A stretch of 64,000 nucleotides of DNA from an uncultured Roseburia sp. GTDB lineage: Bacteria > Bacillota > Clostridia > Lachnospirales > Lachnospiraceae. Position numbers and translations under genes: made by a program. The DNA lies in NCBI GenBank assembly GCA_910577925.1, contig CAJTOI010000002.1, forward strand, positions 180,305 to 244,304, in the 5' to 3' direction. A model generated the notes under the pieces. That model was not told where the DNA came from and searched no databases. It saw only the letters and a list, made by a program, of their open reading frames with translations. Shown here one piece after another: positions 53,298 to 62,273 of this stretch (its first letter is position 1; each line of letters begins with the position of its first letter).

Positions 53298-55166
53298 CTA
53301 TACGCCGGTTTCTAATATCAATCTGTCATATACCTCCGCCATCACCGAAACCATCTTCGACGAAAGATTATACGCGTTCTGGAATTTCACGAGGTCTAAG
53401 GTTTCCTCATCCTCATCCACGCCTGAAATTGACATTCTCTGGTTCTCAATGGTATTTCCGATATTTGCATAATTCTGATAGAATATCTTGGACTCCTGCG
53501 CGTCAATCGAGATATCCGCAATCATACATTTCAGGAAATCCTCTGTCGTGCTGCCGCGGTACAATACCACGTCGCTTTTAAGCTTTGCAAGCTCCTCAAG
53601 CAGTTCGTAACCATCCACACCGCTCTCGCCGGTGATGGTTTTCGTCGTCGCAAGCAATGTCGGATCTTTGACGCAGAGCGTGGATACGCAGAAGTTCGAC
53701 GCCGTCAGTTTGTAGTAAGTATCCGACATCGAAGTTGTCCCCGCCGTGCCGTTCGCAAGCGCATCGTTGTTAAAGATGTATTCAAAACCGGTCAGTTTAT
53801 CTTTTCCGGTAAAAAACGCATAATTATCTGTCGGATCTCCGTTTAAATTCTGCACGTCTTTGCTGTTTAATATCTCGTTTCCCAAAGCGGCAAAGCTGCG
53901 CAGAAACTCATTCATCTGCGCCATATAATACGGAACGCCCATGGAGTCCACCACCGAACCGATCATTGCGTCCCTTCCGTCTACCCGGCCGCTCTCCTCG
54001 CTGTTGAGCCCCTGCTGAAGCTTAAAGGTAAAGGATTCGATTTCATCGGTATCGTTTCCGTTTGCGTCCTTCTTATAGGTAAATTCAAATCCCGAATACG
54101 CATACTGTCTTCCGTTGATGGTCAGCACGCCCTGCTCCGGCATTGTCATATCTTCTATTCTCGTGATAGACGGGTTCGAAATCCTTAATGTATTGGCGTC
54201 AAGCACCTTTGTCTTCCCCGTGAAGTTCTCCGCATTGTTTCCGTCGCGGATATCAAACAATGCTTTGAGAGAACCGGACATATGGGTTGCTCCGCCTGCA
54301 AATGTATTTCCGGTCTTCGCCCACTTGATATCGTACAGACCTTCAATATCGGACTGATTTACCTTGTAATCGCGCGCCACACAGTTCAGCTCATTGTAAT
54401 CATAGGTATCCACCAGCAGCTGACCTCCGATTTTCACTGTAAAATATGTGCCGCCGGTTTCCATTTCCGGATTGTTGGTGTTTGTCACCGGGCTCTCTTT
54501 GCACTCCGTCGGAACGATCGCCGACAGTTCGTCAATCAAAAGCGCCCGCTCGTCACGCAGCTCATTTGCATGGCCGCCCTGAACTTCGATGACGTTGATC
54601 TGTTTATTTAAAATTGCAATCTTTTCCGCGATCGCGTTAATGTTTGCGACTGTCGATTTGATCTCCTCGTTCGTGCTGCTCTGAATTTGTCCGAGCCCTG
54701 ACGCCACGCTGTTGAAATAGGTCGCAAAGTTCTGCGCGCTTCCGATAAACTGCTGTCTGATATTCGTGTCGGACGCATTGCCTTTCAAGGTATCCAGCGC
54801 ATTGAACATGTTATTTAAAATCGTGGAAAATCCCTTCGCCGTATCGTCATCGACAAAATAATTCTCAATCTGACTCAGGTAATCAAGTCTCGTCTCAAAG
54901 AGCCCTACTGAAGACTGGTTATACCAGTACTTGGTATCGTAGTACTCATTGCGCACCTGCGTAATGGAATTAGTCGTGACGCCGGTTCCCATACACCCGT
55001 ACTTCGCATATACGCGAAGCGCCCCCGACGCCTCCCGGTTTGCCTGCTGTCTGGTATACCCAAGAGTCTGCACATTTGATAAGTTGTTTGCGGTTGTATT
55101 CAGTGCGATCTGATATGCGCTCAGACCGGACGATGCGATTGTTAAACCAAAAAATGTTGACGGCAT
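53298..55166 (-). CDS. flgK: Hook-associated protein FlgK, second paralogue
   Basis: A 622-residue FlgK: FFGLTIASSGLSAYQIALNT with the ANNLSNVQTLGYTRQQ motif at the N-terminus, and LVKFQNAYNLSSKMVSVMAEV at the C-terminus. It is homologous along its length to the FlgK just upstream but clearly diverged, for example in the central domain. Both keep complete D0 ends. The two may alternate or form a mixed junction ring. GAGG lies seven bases before the ATG. Confidence 0.9.
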   Translation of the reverse strand: MPSTFFGLTIASSGLSAYQIALNTTANNLSNVQTLGYTRQQANREASGALRVYAKYGCMGTGVTTNSITQVRNEYYDTKYWYNQSSVGLFETRLDYLSQIENYFVDDDTAKGFSTILNNMFNALDTLKGNASDTNIRQQFIGSAQNFATYFNSVASGLGQIQSSTNEEIKSTVANINAIAEKIAILNKQINVIEVQGGHANELRDERALLIDELSAIVPTECKESPVTNTNNPEMETGGTYFTVKIGGQLLVDTYDYNELNCVARDYKVNQSDIEGLYDIKWAKTGNTFAGGATHMSGSLKALFDIRDGNNAENFTGKTKVLDANTLRISNPSITRIEDMTMPEQGVLTINGRQYAYSGFEFTYKKDANGNDTDEIESFTFKLQQGLNSEESGRVDGRDAMIGSVVDSMGVPYYMAQMNEFLRSFAALGNEILNSKDVQNLNGDPTDNYAFFTGKDKLTGFEYIFNNDALANGTAGTTSMSDTYYKLTASNFCVSTLCVKDPTLLATTKTITGESGVDGYELLEELAKLKSDVVLYRGSTTEDFLKCMIADISIDAQESKIFYQNYANIGNTIENQRMSISGVDEDEETLDLVKFQNAYNLSSKMVSVMAEVYDRLILETGV

Positions 55167-55201
55167 ATAACTTCCTCTTTTCCTGTATTATGTTTTGCTT
55201 G

Positions 55202-56971
55202 TTATCCCAGCGACGTAAGCAAGTGCTCAATCATCTCATTGACCACATTGATAAAACGGCTGGACGCGTTGTATGCATTCTGGTATTTAATCATATAGGT
55301 CAGCTCTTCATCGGAAGATACTCCAATCACTCCCTGCCGCTGATTGTCCACCGACGCCACCGTAGCCGCAAGATTTGTTGCGATGGAATTAAAGATATTC
55401 TCGGTGGTCGCCATCTCACCGATCATCGACTGATAGTAATCCTTGAAGCTGCACGGCTTGGTGTCGTTCGGGCTTAAGAACGTCGATTCCTCTTCCCACA
55501 TGGCAGCCAGTTTCGCCGCCAGATCATATCCGACCTTATAGTCGCCGACAAACAAGTGCGGAAGCAGCGATTCCTCCTCCAGAAGGTCCTGATTAATATG
55601 AAGGCTCTGCAGGGTGTACTGCATGGTCGTGTCATTCGGGTCTTCTTCGTTATAAATATAGATGGTGTGCGCAGCGCCGTTTGCATCCGTGTAAGTAGCC
55701 TCCGTATAACGCTCCGTACCGATTCGCTCGAACAGTTCCCGCGGCGGAAGCTGTTTGTCGGAACCGACATGGCAGTTTTCCGCATCCAGAATCTTCGTAT
55801 CGGCATCGATCTGTCTGGTCGTCCCGTCCGCAAGCGTCACCGTAATACTTGTAGTTCCCGCTCCCGCAAGCTTCTCGATAGTCTGCCCCGCTTCCACATT
55901 GGGGGCAAGGATATCGTTCAGCGCCGTCACGATGCTGTGAATCAGCTGATCCATCTGCGCTTCCGCAGTCAGCATCACCGACATACCCGTGGTATCGTTA
56001 TAGGTGTCCCTGTTCATACCGGTGATATCCGTATAGTTTGCAACACGGTCGCCCCGGGCCAGTATCAGCGCCTTGAGCTCGCCCATATCGTTTTTATTTT
56101 CCGTGGAAATATCCTCTGAAAAGTTAAATACATTGACATATTTCCCGCTGGTCATATTGGACAGCTGCGGCCAGTAGGGCGTGACAAAGCCCGTAAGCTT
56201 GTCGTTTTTCATCCCCATCTCATAGCACTTCGCCTCATCCACAAACTCAACGCCCTCGACACTGACCTTCACGATGCCGTCCGCCGTCTCGTGATAGGTG
56301 ATATCCACCAATGCCGACAGCTCATCGAGCGCCATATCTCTGGCATCACGCAGGGTCATCGCCGTCTCGATCCCCCCCGCCTCTATCTTCTGAATCTCCA
56401 TATTCAGCTCATAGATGATTTTGCCGAGATCATTGACCTGCTCGATATCATCCCTGATCTGTGTATTGATATTGTACTGGTAGCTTTGCAGACCGGAATA
56501 GACTGCCGATGCTCTGCTCAGGAAAAGAGCCGCTTTCTGTATTACCAGATTCTGGTATACGCCGTCATCCGGAGCTTTGTAAAGTTCCTGGAAAGATTCC
56601 CAGAAATCCTGCATAGCTCCCTGAAACGCCTGCCCCTCCATCTCCTGAAAATATGTCTCTACCTCATAAGCCGCATCGTAACACGCCTGGTAAAATGCCT
56701 GCCTCGAAGACTGCGTCCGATAAGAACGATCCAGAAAGATATCTCTTGTGTGAACGACATCTCCGATCATTACGCCCAGGCCTGTCTGCTGTTTGCTGAT
56801 CGCAGATGCCTTATTCAGATTCACATAATCTCTGTCCGCATACTGCACCTGCTGGCGCACATATCCGACAGTGTCAATATTTGCGAGGTTATTCGCTGTA
56901 ATGTTCAGTGCATTCTGGCTGCTCTGCAAGCCGGACACACCGATATATAAAGTTCCAAAACTATTTGCCAT
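55202..56971 (-). CDS. flgK: Hook-associated protein FlgK, first paralogue
   Basis: A 589-residue FlgK: LYIGVSGLQSSQNALNITANNLANIDTVGY, given here in part, is the classic hook-protein N-terminus, and YMIKYQNAYNASSRFINVV closes the protein. It should form the hook-filament junction and lies right after flgN, which encodes its chaperone. GGGAGG lies nine bases upstream. Two intact FlgK genes in tandem are unusual outside some Clostridia. Confidence 0.93.
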   Translation of the reverse strand: MANSFGTLYIGVSGLQSSQNALNITANNLANIDTVGYVRQQVQYADRDYVNLNKASAISKQQTGLGVMIGDVVHTRDIFLDRSYRTQSSRQAFYQACYDAAYEVETYFQEMEGQAFQGAMQDFWESFQELYKAPDDGVYQNLVIQKAALFLSRASAVYSGLQSYQYNINTQIRDDIEQVNDLGKIIYELNMEIQKIEAGGIETAMTLRDARDMALDELSALVDITYHETADGIVKVSVEGVEFVDEAKCYEMGMKNDKLTGFVTPYWPQLSNMTSGKYVNVFNFSEDISTENKNDMGELKALILARGDRVANYTDITGMNRDTYNDTTGMSVMLTAEAQMDQLIHSIVTALNDILAPNVEAGQTIEKLAGAGTTSITVTLADGTTRQIDADTKILDAENCHVGSDKQLPPRELFERIGTERYTEATYTDANGAAHTIYIYNEEDPNDTTMQYTLQSLHINQDLLEEESLLPHLFVGDYKVGYDLAAKLAAMWEEESTFLSPNDTKPCSFKDYYQSMIGEMATTENIFNSIATNLAATVASVDNQRQGVIGVSSDEELTYMIKYQNAYNASSRFINVVNEMIEHLLTSLG

Positions 56972-56998
56972 GGCAGATTTCCTCCCGACCTTTTATTG

Positions 56999-57511
56999 CT
57001 ATTGCTTGGCATCAAAGCCGCTACCTCCAAGCAAATCGCCTGTATTGTACGCGTCCTTATTGTAATTGGCAGTCTCCGGCGCCTGCCGCATGCTCTTTAG
57101 CAGCGTAAGGTCAAACTCTACCATTTCCAATGCCTGTTTTAAAAGCGCTTCGTTCTGACTGTTCAGTATCTTCATCTGCGATCCCACTTCCAGCAGTCTG
57201 TCCCGCCGCTTTATCAGCAATTCCTGTTCTTTCGGCTGATTCGCAAGGAATTCGACCATTTTATTGATCGTCATATCCTCCGGCTCCTTGCCGAGCACGG
57301 TCGCCATATCATGCAGGATCTGTGTTCTCTTATTGGAGAGGTTGAGCAGCGCGCTCGCAGCCTCCTGCTCTTTAGCCGTCACCTCTCCGAGCACTCCGAT
57401 ATCCGCTTTTATAACGGCATCCCGCTTGACGCCGCCCAGCTCAATCAGCGTCTCATACTGCTTTTCTTCCTCGCCCAGGGCGTCCAACAATTCTTCCATT
57501 AAACTAGCCAC
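56999..57511 (-). CDS. flgN: FlgN-type export chaperone
   Basis: A 170-residue helical protein: LMEELLDALGEEEKQYETLI at the start and a C-terminal stretch with LLKQALEMVEFDLTLLKSM, then a flexible GDLLGGSGF tail. This is the usual FlgN pattern; it escorts FlgK and FlgL to the export gate. The GTG at 57511 is the start, with GAGG seven bases upstream; the first in-frame ATG is four codons later and too far from that site. It lies between flgM and flgK, as in many Firmicutes. Confidence 0.88.
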   Translation of the reverse strand: MASLMEELLDALGEEEKQYETLIELGGVKRDAVIKADIGVLGEVTAKEQEAASALLNLSNKRTQILHDMATVLGKEPEDMTINKMVEFLANQPKEQELLIKRRDRLLEVGSQMKILNSQNEALLKQALEMVEFDLTLLKSMRQAPETANYNKDAYNTGDLLGGSGFDAKQ

Positions 57512-57529
57512 AATCCGTCCTCATTTCTA

Positions 57530-57808
57530 TCATGTAAATGAATTGTATCTCTCCAGTAACTTGCTCGCAAAATCGTCCATGCTCACTTCGTAATTACCGG
57601 ATCTTACCTTGGCCGCAACCGCAGCCGTTTTCTCTTCCCTGATATCCGACGCCTCTGCAACTGCCTGCTTTGCAATCTGATAGTCGCGTCCAAACGAAGA
57701 AATCTGTACTTCGTCGCGGCCGGCAGCGTTCTTTCCCGTCTTAGCCGTACCGGCCGTCTTATTTGACTTGTATATCTGTGCCACCTGATTATAAGCTTCT
57801 ATCCGCAT
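57530..57808 (-). CDS. flgM: Anti-sigma-28 factor FlgM
   Basis: A 92-residue FlgM: a flexible Lys/Ala-rich N-terminal half and a C-terminal sigma-binding segment (RSGNYEVSMDDFASKLLERY). FlgM holds sigma-28 inactive until it is exported through the finished hook. AAAGGAG lies eight bases upstream. It opens the flgM-flgN-flgK-flgK-flgL-fliW-csrA operon behind a sigma-28-type promoter, which gives the usual feedback. The sigma-28 gene itself is not in the window. Confidence 0.92.
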   Translation of the reverse strand: MRIEAYNQVAQIYKSNKTAGTAKTGKNAAGRDEVQISSFGRDYQIAKQAVAEASDIREEKTAAVAAKVRSGNYEVSMDDFASKLLERYNSFT

Positions 57809-57856
57809 AATGGCATCTCCTTTCTTCTTCCCTGAAAAATAACTTTCTTATGTCTT

Positions 57857-57883
57857 ATATCGGATGCTTTGAGGTTTTCCTTA
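57857..57883 (-). promoter_or_regulatory. Sigma-28-type promoter of flgM operon
   Basis: Minus strand: TAAG (57883-57880), 15-nt spacer, TCCGATAT (57864-57857), 48 bp ahead of the flgM start. Confidence 0.75.
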
Positions 57884-57939
57884 GTAAAATCAAAAAGATT
57901 TTTCTGCCTGCCGCACGCCGCCTGCCGCTCCGGCGCCCG

Positions 57940-58404
57940 TTATTTCCGGTTCGCGCACGGCGCGCCCATCAGGCGGTTGATGCTCTGCTGCGGCACCTCA
58001 TACGCACACATAATCCCGACCACAATCGCAACGACCTCGGCGATCGCCGCGCGTCCGTTTCCTGCGCTCATAGCCAGCTCATTGACAATCAGATAGTATA
58101 CCGTCCAGTAAATCCTTCCTCCGGGTATCATCGGGAAAATCGCCGGCAGAAGAAACATAATCGCCGCGCTCTTGCGCTTTGCCGCCCACATCCGGGACGT
58201 CAGCGTCACGACAAACGTGGCCAGAAGGGTCGCAAGAAACGGCCAGACATTCAGACCGTTGTGCAGAAACCAGCAGAATATCCAGCCCAGACCGCCGATA
58301 ATGCCGCAGTCCGGATAATATTTCCGCGGTACGCGGAACATGACGGAAAAGCCCACGGTACCGATGACCGCGGCCAAAAATTGCCTCATTGCTTCCATTA
58401 TCAT
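57940..58404 (-). CDS. Threonine/serine exporter, C-terminal-type subunit (ThrE_2)
   Basis: A 154-residue membrane protein with about four or five hydrophobic helices: FLAAVIGTVGFSVMF, GLGWIFCWFLHNG, WPFLATLLATFVVTLTS, then FLLPAIFPMIPGGRIYWTVYYL, a DUF3815/ThrE_2 signature. It works with the DUF1212 subunit as a split ThrE (YjjB/YjjP type) exporting threonine, serine or small organic acids. The start overlaps the upstream stop by ATGA. Confidence 0.88.
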   Translation of the reverse strand: MIMEAMRQFLAAVIGTVGFSVMFRVPRKYYPDCGIIGGLGWIFCWFLHNGLNVWPFLATLLATFVVTLTSRMWAAKRKSAAIMFLLPAIFPMIPGGRIYWTVYYLIVNELAMSAGNGRAAIAEVVAIVVGIMCAYEVPQQSINRLMGAPCANRK

Positions 58405-59189
58405 AATTGCAGCACTCCTCCCAATTCACTGTACAAAACAAAAAATGCGATTACGCCCATGGCAATTCCGATGAGCACCAGCGCCGCATCGATAAACCGC
58501 ACGGTTCCCGCGAGATAGTCCCCGTTTCCGACGTCCCGGATCGCATTTACGAAGGGAACTCCGGGAAGCAGCGGCATAATCGCCCCTGTCACAATCGCGG
58601 AATACTGGTCCCCGACGCCGATGCGCCAGAGCAGCGTTCCCACGCCTGTTCCGATAAATGCACCTGCAATATTCACCAGAAGTTTTGCCGTTTTCTTCTC
58701 ACGCCTTTCCAAAAAAAGCAAAAACAGATAGACCACCATGCCGGCCAGAAAAGCCGCCACGCAGTCAAGCAGCGTCCCGCCGAAAATATAGCAGAACCCC
58801 GCCGACCCGAAAGAGCTCCCGAGAAGCCGCGCGATTCTGCGCTTTCCCGGCATCGTGCGAATCCGCTCAAGCTCAAGTTCCGCTTCTTCCACGCTCCATT
58901 TCCCCTGTGCGATTTCCCTTGAGAGCCGATTCACCGCGTCTACTTTATCCAGCTGTACATCGGCGAGCGGCACATAGTTTACTTTGGCGTACATCTGTCT
59001 GCGGTCGTTTACCGCCGTCTGAAAAATCGAGTTGCTGCACACATACTGCTGGCTCTCCGCAACTCCGTAATTCGCCGCGATGCGGTGCATTGTGTCCTCC
59101 ACCCGTGAAATCTCCGCCCCGCATTCAAGAAGGACCCGCCCGGCGCCCACCGCCAGATCCAGCACTCTTCTGTCTCTTTCTTCCATCAT
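58401..59189 (-). CDS. Threonine/serine exporter, N-terminal-type subunit (ThrE/DUF1212)
   Basis: A 262-residue ThrE N-terminal domain: DLAVGAGRVLLECGAEISRVEDTMHRIA is the cytoplasmic signature (given in part), followed by five hydrophobic helices from GFCYIFGGTLLDCVAAFLAG onward and IMPLLPGVPFVNAIRD between them. It pairs with the small subunit encoded just downstream. The ATG has GGGA six bases upstream. The leader contains a sigma-A-type promoter and an intrinsic terminator, pointing to attenuation. Confidence 0.9.
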   Translation of the reverse strand: MMEERDRRVLDLAVGAGRVLLECGAEISRVEDTMHRIAANYGVAESQQYVCSNSIFQTAVNDRRQMYAKVNYVPLADVQLDKVDAVNRLSREIAQGKWSVEEAELELERIRTMPGKRRIARLLGSSFGSAGFCYIFGGTLLDCVAAFLAGMVVYLFLLFLERREKKTAKLLVNIAGAFIGTGVGTLLWRIGVGDQYSAIVTGAIMPLLPGVPFVNAIRDVGNGDYLAGTVRFIDAALVLIGIAMGVIAFFVLYSELGGVLQL

Positions 59190-59269
59190 TTTACTTCCCT
59201 GCCGTTTCTTATTTTATAATAATTAAGTTAATTGCGATTATTATATCATAGCTGTTTCCATATTATAAG

Positions 59270-59294
59270 AAAAACCCCGGCAGATTCTGCCGCG
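59270..59294 (-). terminator. Intrinsic terminator in thrE leader
   Basis: Minus strand: CCGCGGCAG-AAT-CTGCCGGGG followed by TTTTT, located about 35-60 nt after the promoter at 59336 and 80 bp before the ThrE start. It would stop the leader before the genes unless it is prevented from forming. Confidence 0.6.
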
Positions 59295-59335
59295 GCTCAT
59301 ATCCCAAATTCTGGTATCAAATATCAGACCGGCTA

Positions 59336-59364
59336 ATGATAACATGCTTTGTATAAAAACACAA
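59336..59364 (-). promoter_or_regulatory. Sigma-A-type promoter for thrE operon
   Basis: Minus strand: TTGTGT (59364-59359), 17-nt spacer, TATCAT (59341-59336). The 383-bp gap 59190-59572 holds this promoter, the leader terminator and the kinase promoter; no gene was seen in it. Confidence 0.55.
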
Positions 59365-59417
59365 GAATTGTTTGCCGTTTTCCTGCCCGGCTTTCGAAAA
59401 TCAGCGCGGCTTTCGTC

Positions 59418-59446
59418 TTGCAAAAAAATACAACGTATATTATAAT
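59418..59446 (+). promoter_or_regulatory. Sigma-A-type promoter for hybrid kinase
   Basis: TTGCAA (59418-59423), 17-nt spacer, TATAAT (59441-59446), 126 bp ahead of the kinase start. A second TATAAT at 59506-59511 lacks a good -35. Confidence 0.6.
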
Positions 59447-59572
59447 TCAGAAGTGTATCTTAACAATATCAGCCCATTTTCCGATACAGAACAAAGGATA
59501 GCGACTATAATACTATAAATGCCCCATCAGACCGCCCGGCGGCATTTGGGTTACTGCGGAGGAGAAAACTGC

Positions 59573-62125
59573 ATGAAAAAAGATTGGTTAAAAGAAAACT
59601 CGGCATTATTATTTGTCCTGATAGGATGTGTGATCCTGATCGGCACATCGATAGGTATTTTTTCTTACATGGATAAAAGCATTGACTCCCTCAACACGGC
59701 GACAATGCAGAATGTCGGTAATACATATCTTGCCAGTATGTCAGAACAGATATCCGGCCACGGGAAGACCTATCTTCAGGATAAATTCAACACCTTAAAC
59801 GCGCTGCTGAGGGTATCTCTCACACAGGAGGACGGCACGGCCACAAAGGCTTACCTGCGCCAGAACCTGCCCGGCGATTTCACCTATCTTGCGCTTTATA
59901 AGGACACCGGAGAAACGGAGACGCTTATCGGCAACGGCTCCTATCGCCCATACGATGAGGACGCTTTCTACGAAACGCTTGAGACCGGAGAAAACAAAGT
60001 TATTCTGACTACCAACAGTCAGAACGAACGTCTTCTGGCTTTTATACTGGAAGAGGAATTTGTGCTGGACGGAGTCACCTATAATGCAATGCTCTGCGGC
60101 TTTCCTCCCGAAATTTTAAACACTGTTTTGAATCTTTCCTACAGCGACAACATGCTTTACTCTTACGTTATCCGAAAGGAAGACAGCGGTTTTGTTATCC
60201 GTAACGAGGATGCTTTCCGCGAAACCTATTTCGATCGGATAAAAAAGCTGTATCAGGATTATAACGGTATGACGGCGGACGATTATATTGAACAGTTTTC
60301 CGCCGCGATGGAACGGGACGAAATTTATACGGCAGAATTAATGGCAGACGGCGGACGGCGGATCATGTACGCGGAACCGTTTGATTATTCGGACTGGTAC
60401 CTTGTGACATTCATGCGCTATACCGAGCTCGACAACCTCCTCGGCGAAAATAATACAAAGCGCAATCAGGTATTTTATTCATGCGTACTGCTGTTCTGCG
60501 TCGTATTTGCGCTTGTTTTCAGTATTTACATTTTTATTTCTCTCAAACAGATTAAAACCCTTCGGGAGCTGGAGGCAGCTGCAGCTTCGGCAAACAAAGC
60601 AAAAAGTGATTTCCTCTCGAATATGAGTCACGATCTGCGGACTCCTATGAATGCTATCGTAGGTATGACGGAAATTGCCCGCTCCCATATAAACGACCGC
60701 TCTAAGACGGAAGAATGCCTGAAAAAGATTTCACGCGCAAGCAGCCACCTGCTCTCTCTGATCAACGACGTTCTTGATATGTCAAAGATCGAGAGCGGAA
60801 AGATGTCTCTCGCCGTATCTCAGATGTCTCTGCGGGACAGTATGGACAATATCGTTATGATTATCCAGCCCCAGATCAAGAGCAAACGGCAGAATTTTGA
60901 CGTTTATATTAAAGATATTGTCACGGAAGATGTCTGCTGTGACAATCTCCGCTTCAATCAGGTGCTTATCAATCTTTTGTCTAATGCCGTTAAGTATACA
61001 CAGGAGGAGGGCAACATTTCCCTCACGCTCACACAGGAGGCTTCTCCGCTTGGAGATGACTATGTTCGAAATAACATTATCGTTCAGGATGACGGTATCG
61101 GCATGACAAAGGAATTTGCGGCACACGTTTTCGACGCGTTTGCGCGGGAGGAAAAGACTTCTGTCCGCAAAGAGCAGGGAACGGGACTCGGTCTGGCTAT
61201 CACCAAACGCATTGTCGAGCTTATGGCGGGTACCATTGAGGTTAAAACAAAACCCATGGAAGGCACTTCCTTCCATGTTACCCTTGATTTGAAGAAAGGC
61301 ACGCTTGACGAGAACCATATGCGTTTTGACGGACTCAGAGCTTTGGTTGTCGACGATGACGAAGAGCTATGCAAGAGTACGCAGCAGGCGCTCTTTGAAA
61401 TCGGTGTGGAATCGGAATATGTGACACACGGAAAACTGGCGATTGAAAAAGTACAGGATAAATCCTGTCATTTTGATTTGATTTTAATTGACTGGCAGAT
61501 GCCAGGCTTAAACGGCGTCGAGACCGCAAGAAGAATACGGGAACACATTGAAGATTCGGTTCCGATGATTTTGATATCGGCGTACGACTGGGCCGATTTC
61601 GAATCCGAGGCAAGGTCCGCAGGAGTCACCGGCTTCCTGTCCAAACCGCTGTTTAAGTCTACCCTGTTTTTCGGTATTCATCAGCATATCTCGGGCGGCT
61701 CTTCGGAACCGCAGAAACAGCCCGAAGATAATATTCAGTTTCACGGAGAGCGGATTCTGCTGGCCGAAGACAACGAGCTCAACGGGGAGATCGCGATCGA
61801 AATCCTCACCGAGGCCGGGCTCGTCGTGGACTGGGTGGAGAACGGACAATTGTGCGTAGAGACCTTCCAGGCTGCTCCGAAAGGCCATTACGACGCAATC
61901 CTTATGGATATCCGAATGCCTGTTATGACCGGCTACGACGCGACGCTCGCGATTCGAAAACTGGACACCGAGATACCTATTATCGCCATGACAGCCGACG
62001 CGTTTGCAGAGGATGTCGCAAGAGCTATCGAATGCGGCATGAACGCACACATTGCAAAACCGCTTGATATTACAACCTTGTTTTACACGCTTCACAACTG
62101 GACTACACACAAAACCGAGACATAA
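59573..62125 (+). CDS. Hybrid sensor histidine kinase with two receiver domains
   Basis: An 850-residue membrane kinase. TM1 at about 11-33 (LFVLIGCVILIGTSIGIFSY), an extracellular sensor of ~270 residues, and TM2 near 303-325. The HisKA domain has His353 in SHDLRTPMNAIVGM; the ATPase domain has LLSNAVKYT, DDGIGM and TGLGLAI. Two receivers follow with phospho-acceptors Asp640 (LIDWQMP) and Asp779 (LMDIRMP). No output domain or Hpt domain is present, so the signal must leave by another protein. GGAGGAG lies eight bases upstream. The ligand is unknown. Confidence 0.95.
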   Translation: MKKDWLKENSALLFVLIGCVILIGTSIGIFSYMDKSIDSLNTATMQNVGNTYLASMSEQISGHGKTYLQDKFNTLNALLRVSLTQEDGTATKAYLRQNLPGDFTYLALYKDTGETETLIGNGSYRPYDEDAFYETLETGENKVILTTNSQNERLLAFILEEEFVLDGVTYNAMLCGFPPEILNTVLNLSYSDNMLYSYVIRKEDSGFVIRNEDAFRETYFDRIKKLYQDYNGMTADDYIEQFSAAMERDEIYTAELMADGGRRIMYAEPFDYSDWYLVTFMRYTELDNLLGENNTKRNQVFYSCVLLFCVVFALVFSIYIFISLKQIKTLRELEAAAASANKAKSDFLSNMSHDLRTPMNAIVGMTEIARSHINDRSKTEECLKKISRASSHLLSLINDVLDMSKIESGKMSLAVSQMSLRDSMDNIVMIIQPQIKSKRQNFDVYIKDIVTEDVCCDNLRFNQVLINLLSNAVKYTQEEGNISLTLTQEASPLGDDYVRNNIIVQDDGIGMTKEFAAHVFDAFAREEKTSVRKEQGTGLGLAITKRIVELMAGTIEVKTKPMEGTSFHVTLDLKKGTLDENHMRFDGLRALVVDDDEELCKSTQQALFEIGVESEYVTHGKLAIEKVQDKSCHFDLILIDWQMPGLNGVETARRIREHIEDSVPMILISAYDWADFESEARSAGVTGFLSKPLFKSTLFFGIHQHISGGSSEPQKQPEDNIQFHGERILLAEDNELNGEIAIEILTEAGLVVDWVENGQLCVETFQAAPKGHYDAILMDIRMPVMTGYDATLAIRKLDTEIPIIAMTADAFAEDVARAIECGMNAHIAKPLDITTLFYTLHNWTTHKTET

Positions 62126-62133
62126 AGCACGGT

Positions 62134-62201
62134 ATAATAAAGAGGATGCCCCTCTTCTGTGAAAAATCAGATTCACAGAAGAGGGGCATCCTCTTTATTA
62201 T
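62134..62201. terminator. Perfect 30-bp stem-loop after kinase gene
   Basis: 30-bp perfect inverted repeat (62134-62163 with 62172-62201) and an 8-nt loop, starting 9 bp past the kinase stop. It probably terminates in either direction, but only short T-tracts flank it. Confidence 0.7.
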
Positions 62202-62204
62202 TGA

Positions 62205-62233
62205 TTGACTTCATCAGAAAAAGAAGATATAAT
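62205..62233 (+). promoter_or_regulatory. Sigma-A-type promoter of padR operon
   Basis: TTGACT (62205-62210), 17-nt spacer, TATAAT (62228-62233): near-consensus, 41 bp ahead of the ATG at 62274. Confidence 0.8.
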
Positions 62234-62238
62234 AGTAA

Positions 62239-62252
62239 TAGTAATATTACTA
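62239..62252 (+). promoter_or_regulatory. Likely PadR operator
   Basis: Perfect palindrome TAGTAAT-ATTACTA centred on the likely transcription start, flanked by two further ATAGTAAT units. Placement fits autorepression by the adjacent PadR protein. Confidence 0.5.
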
Positions 62253-62273
62253 ATAGTAATATCAGAGGGTTAT

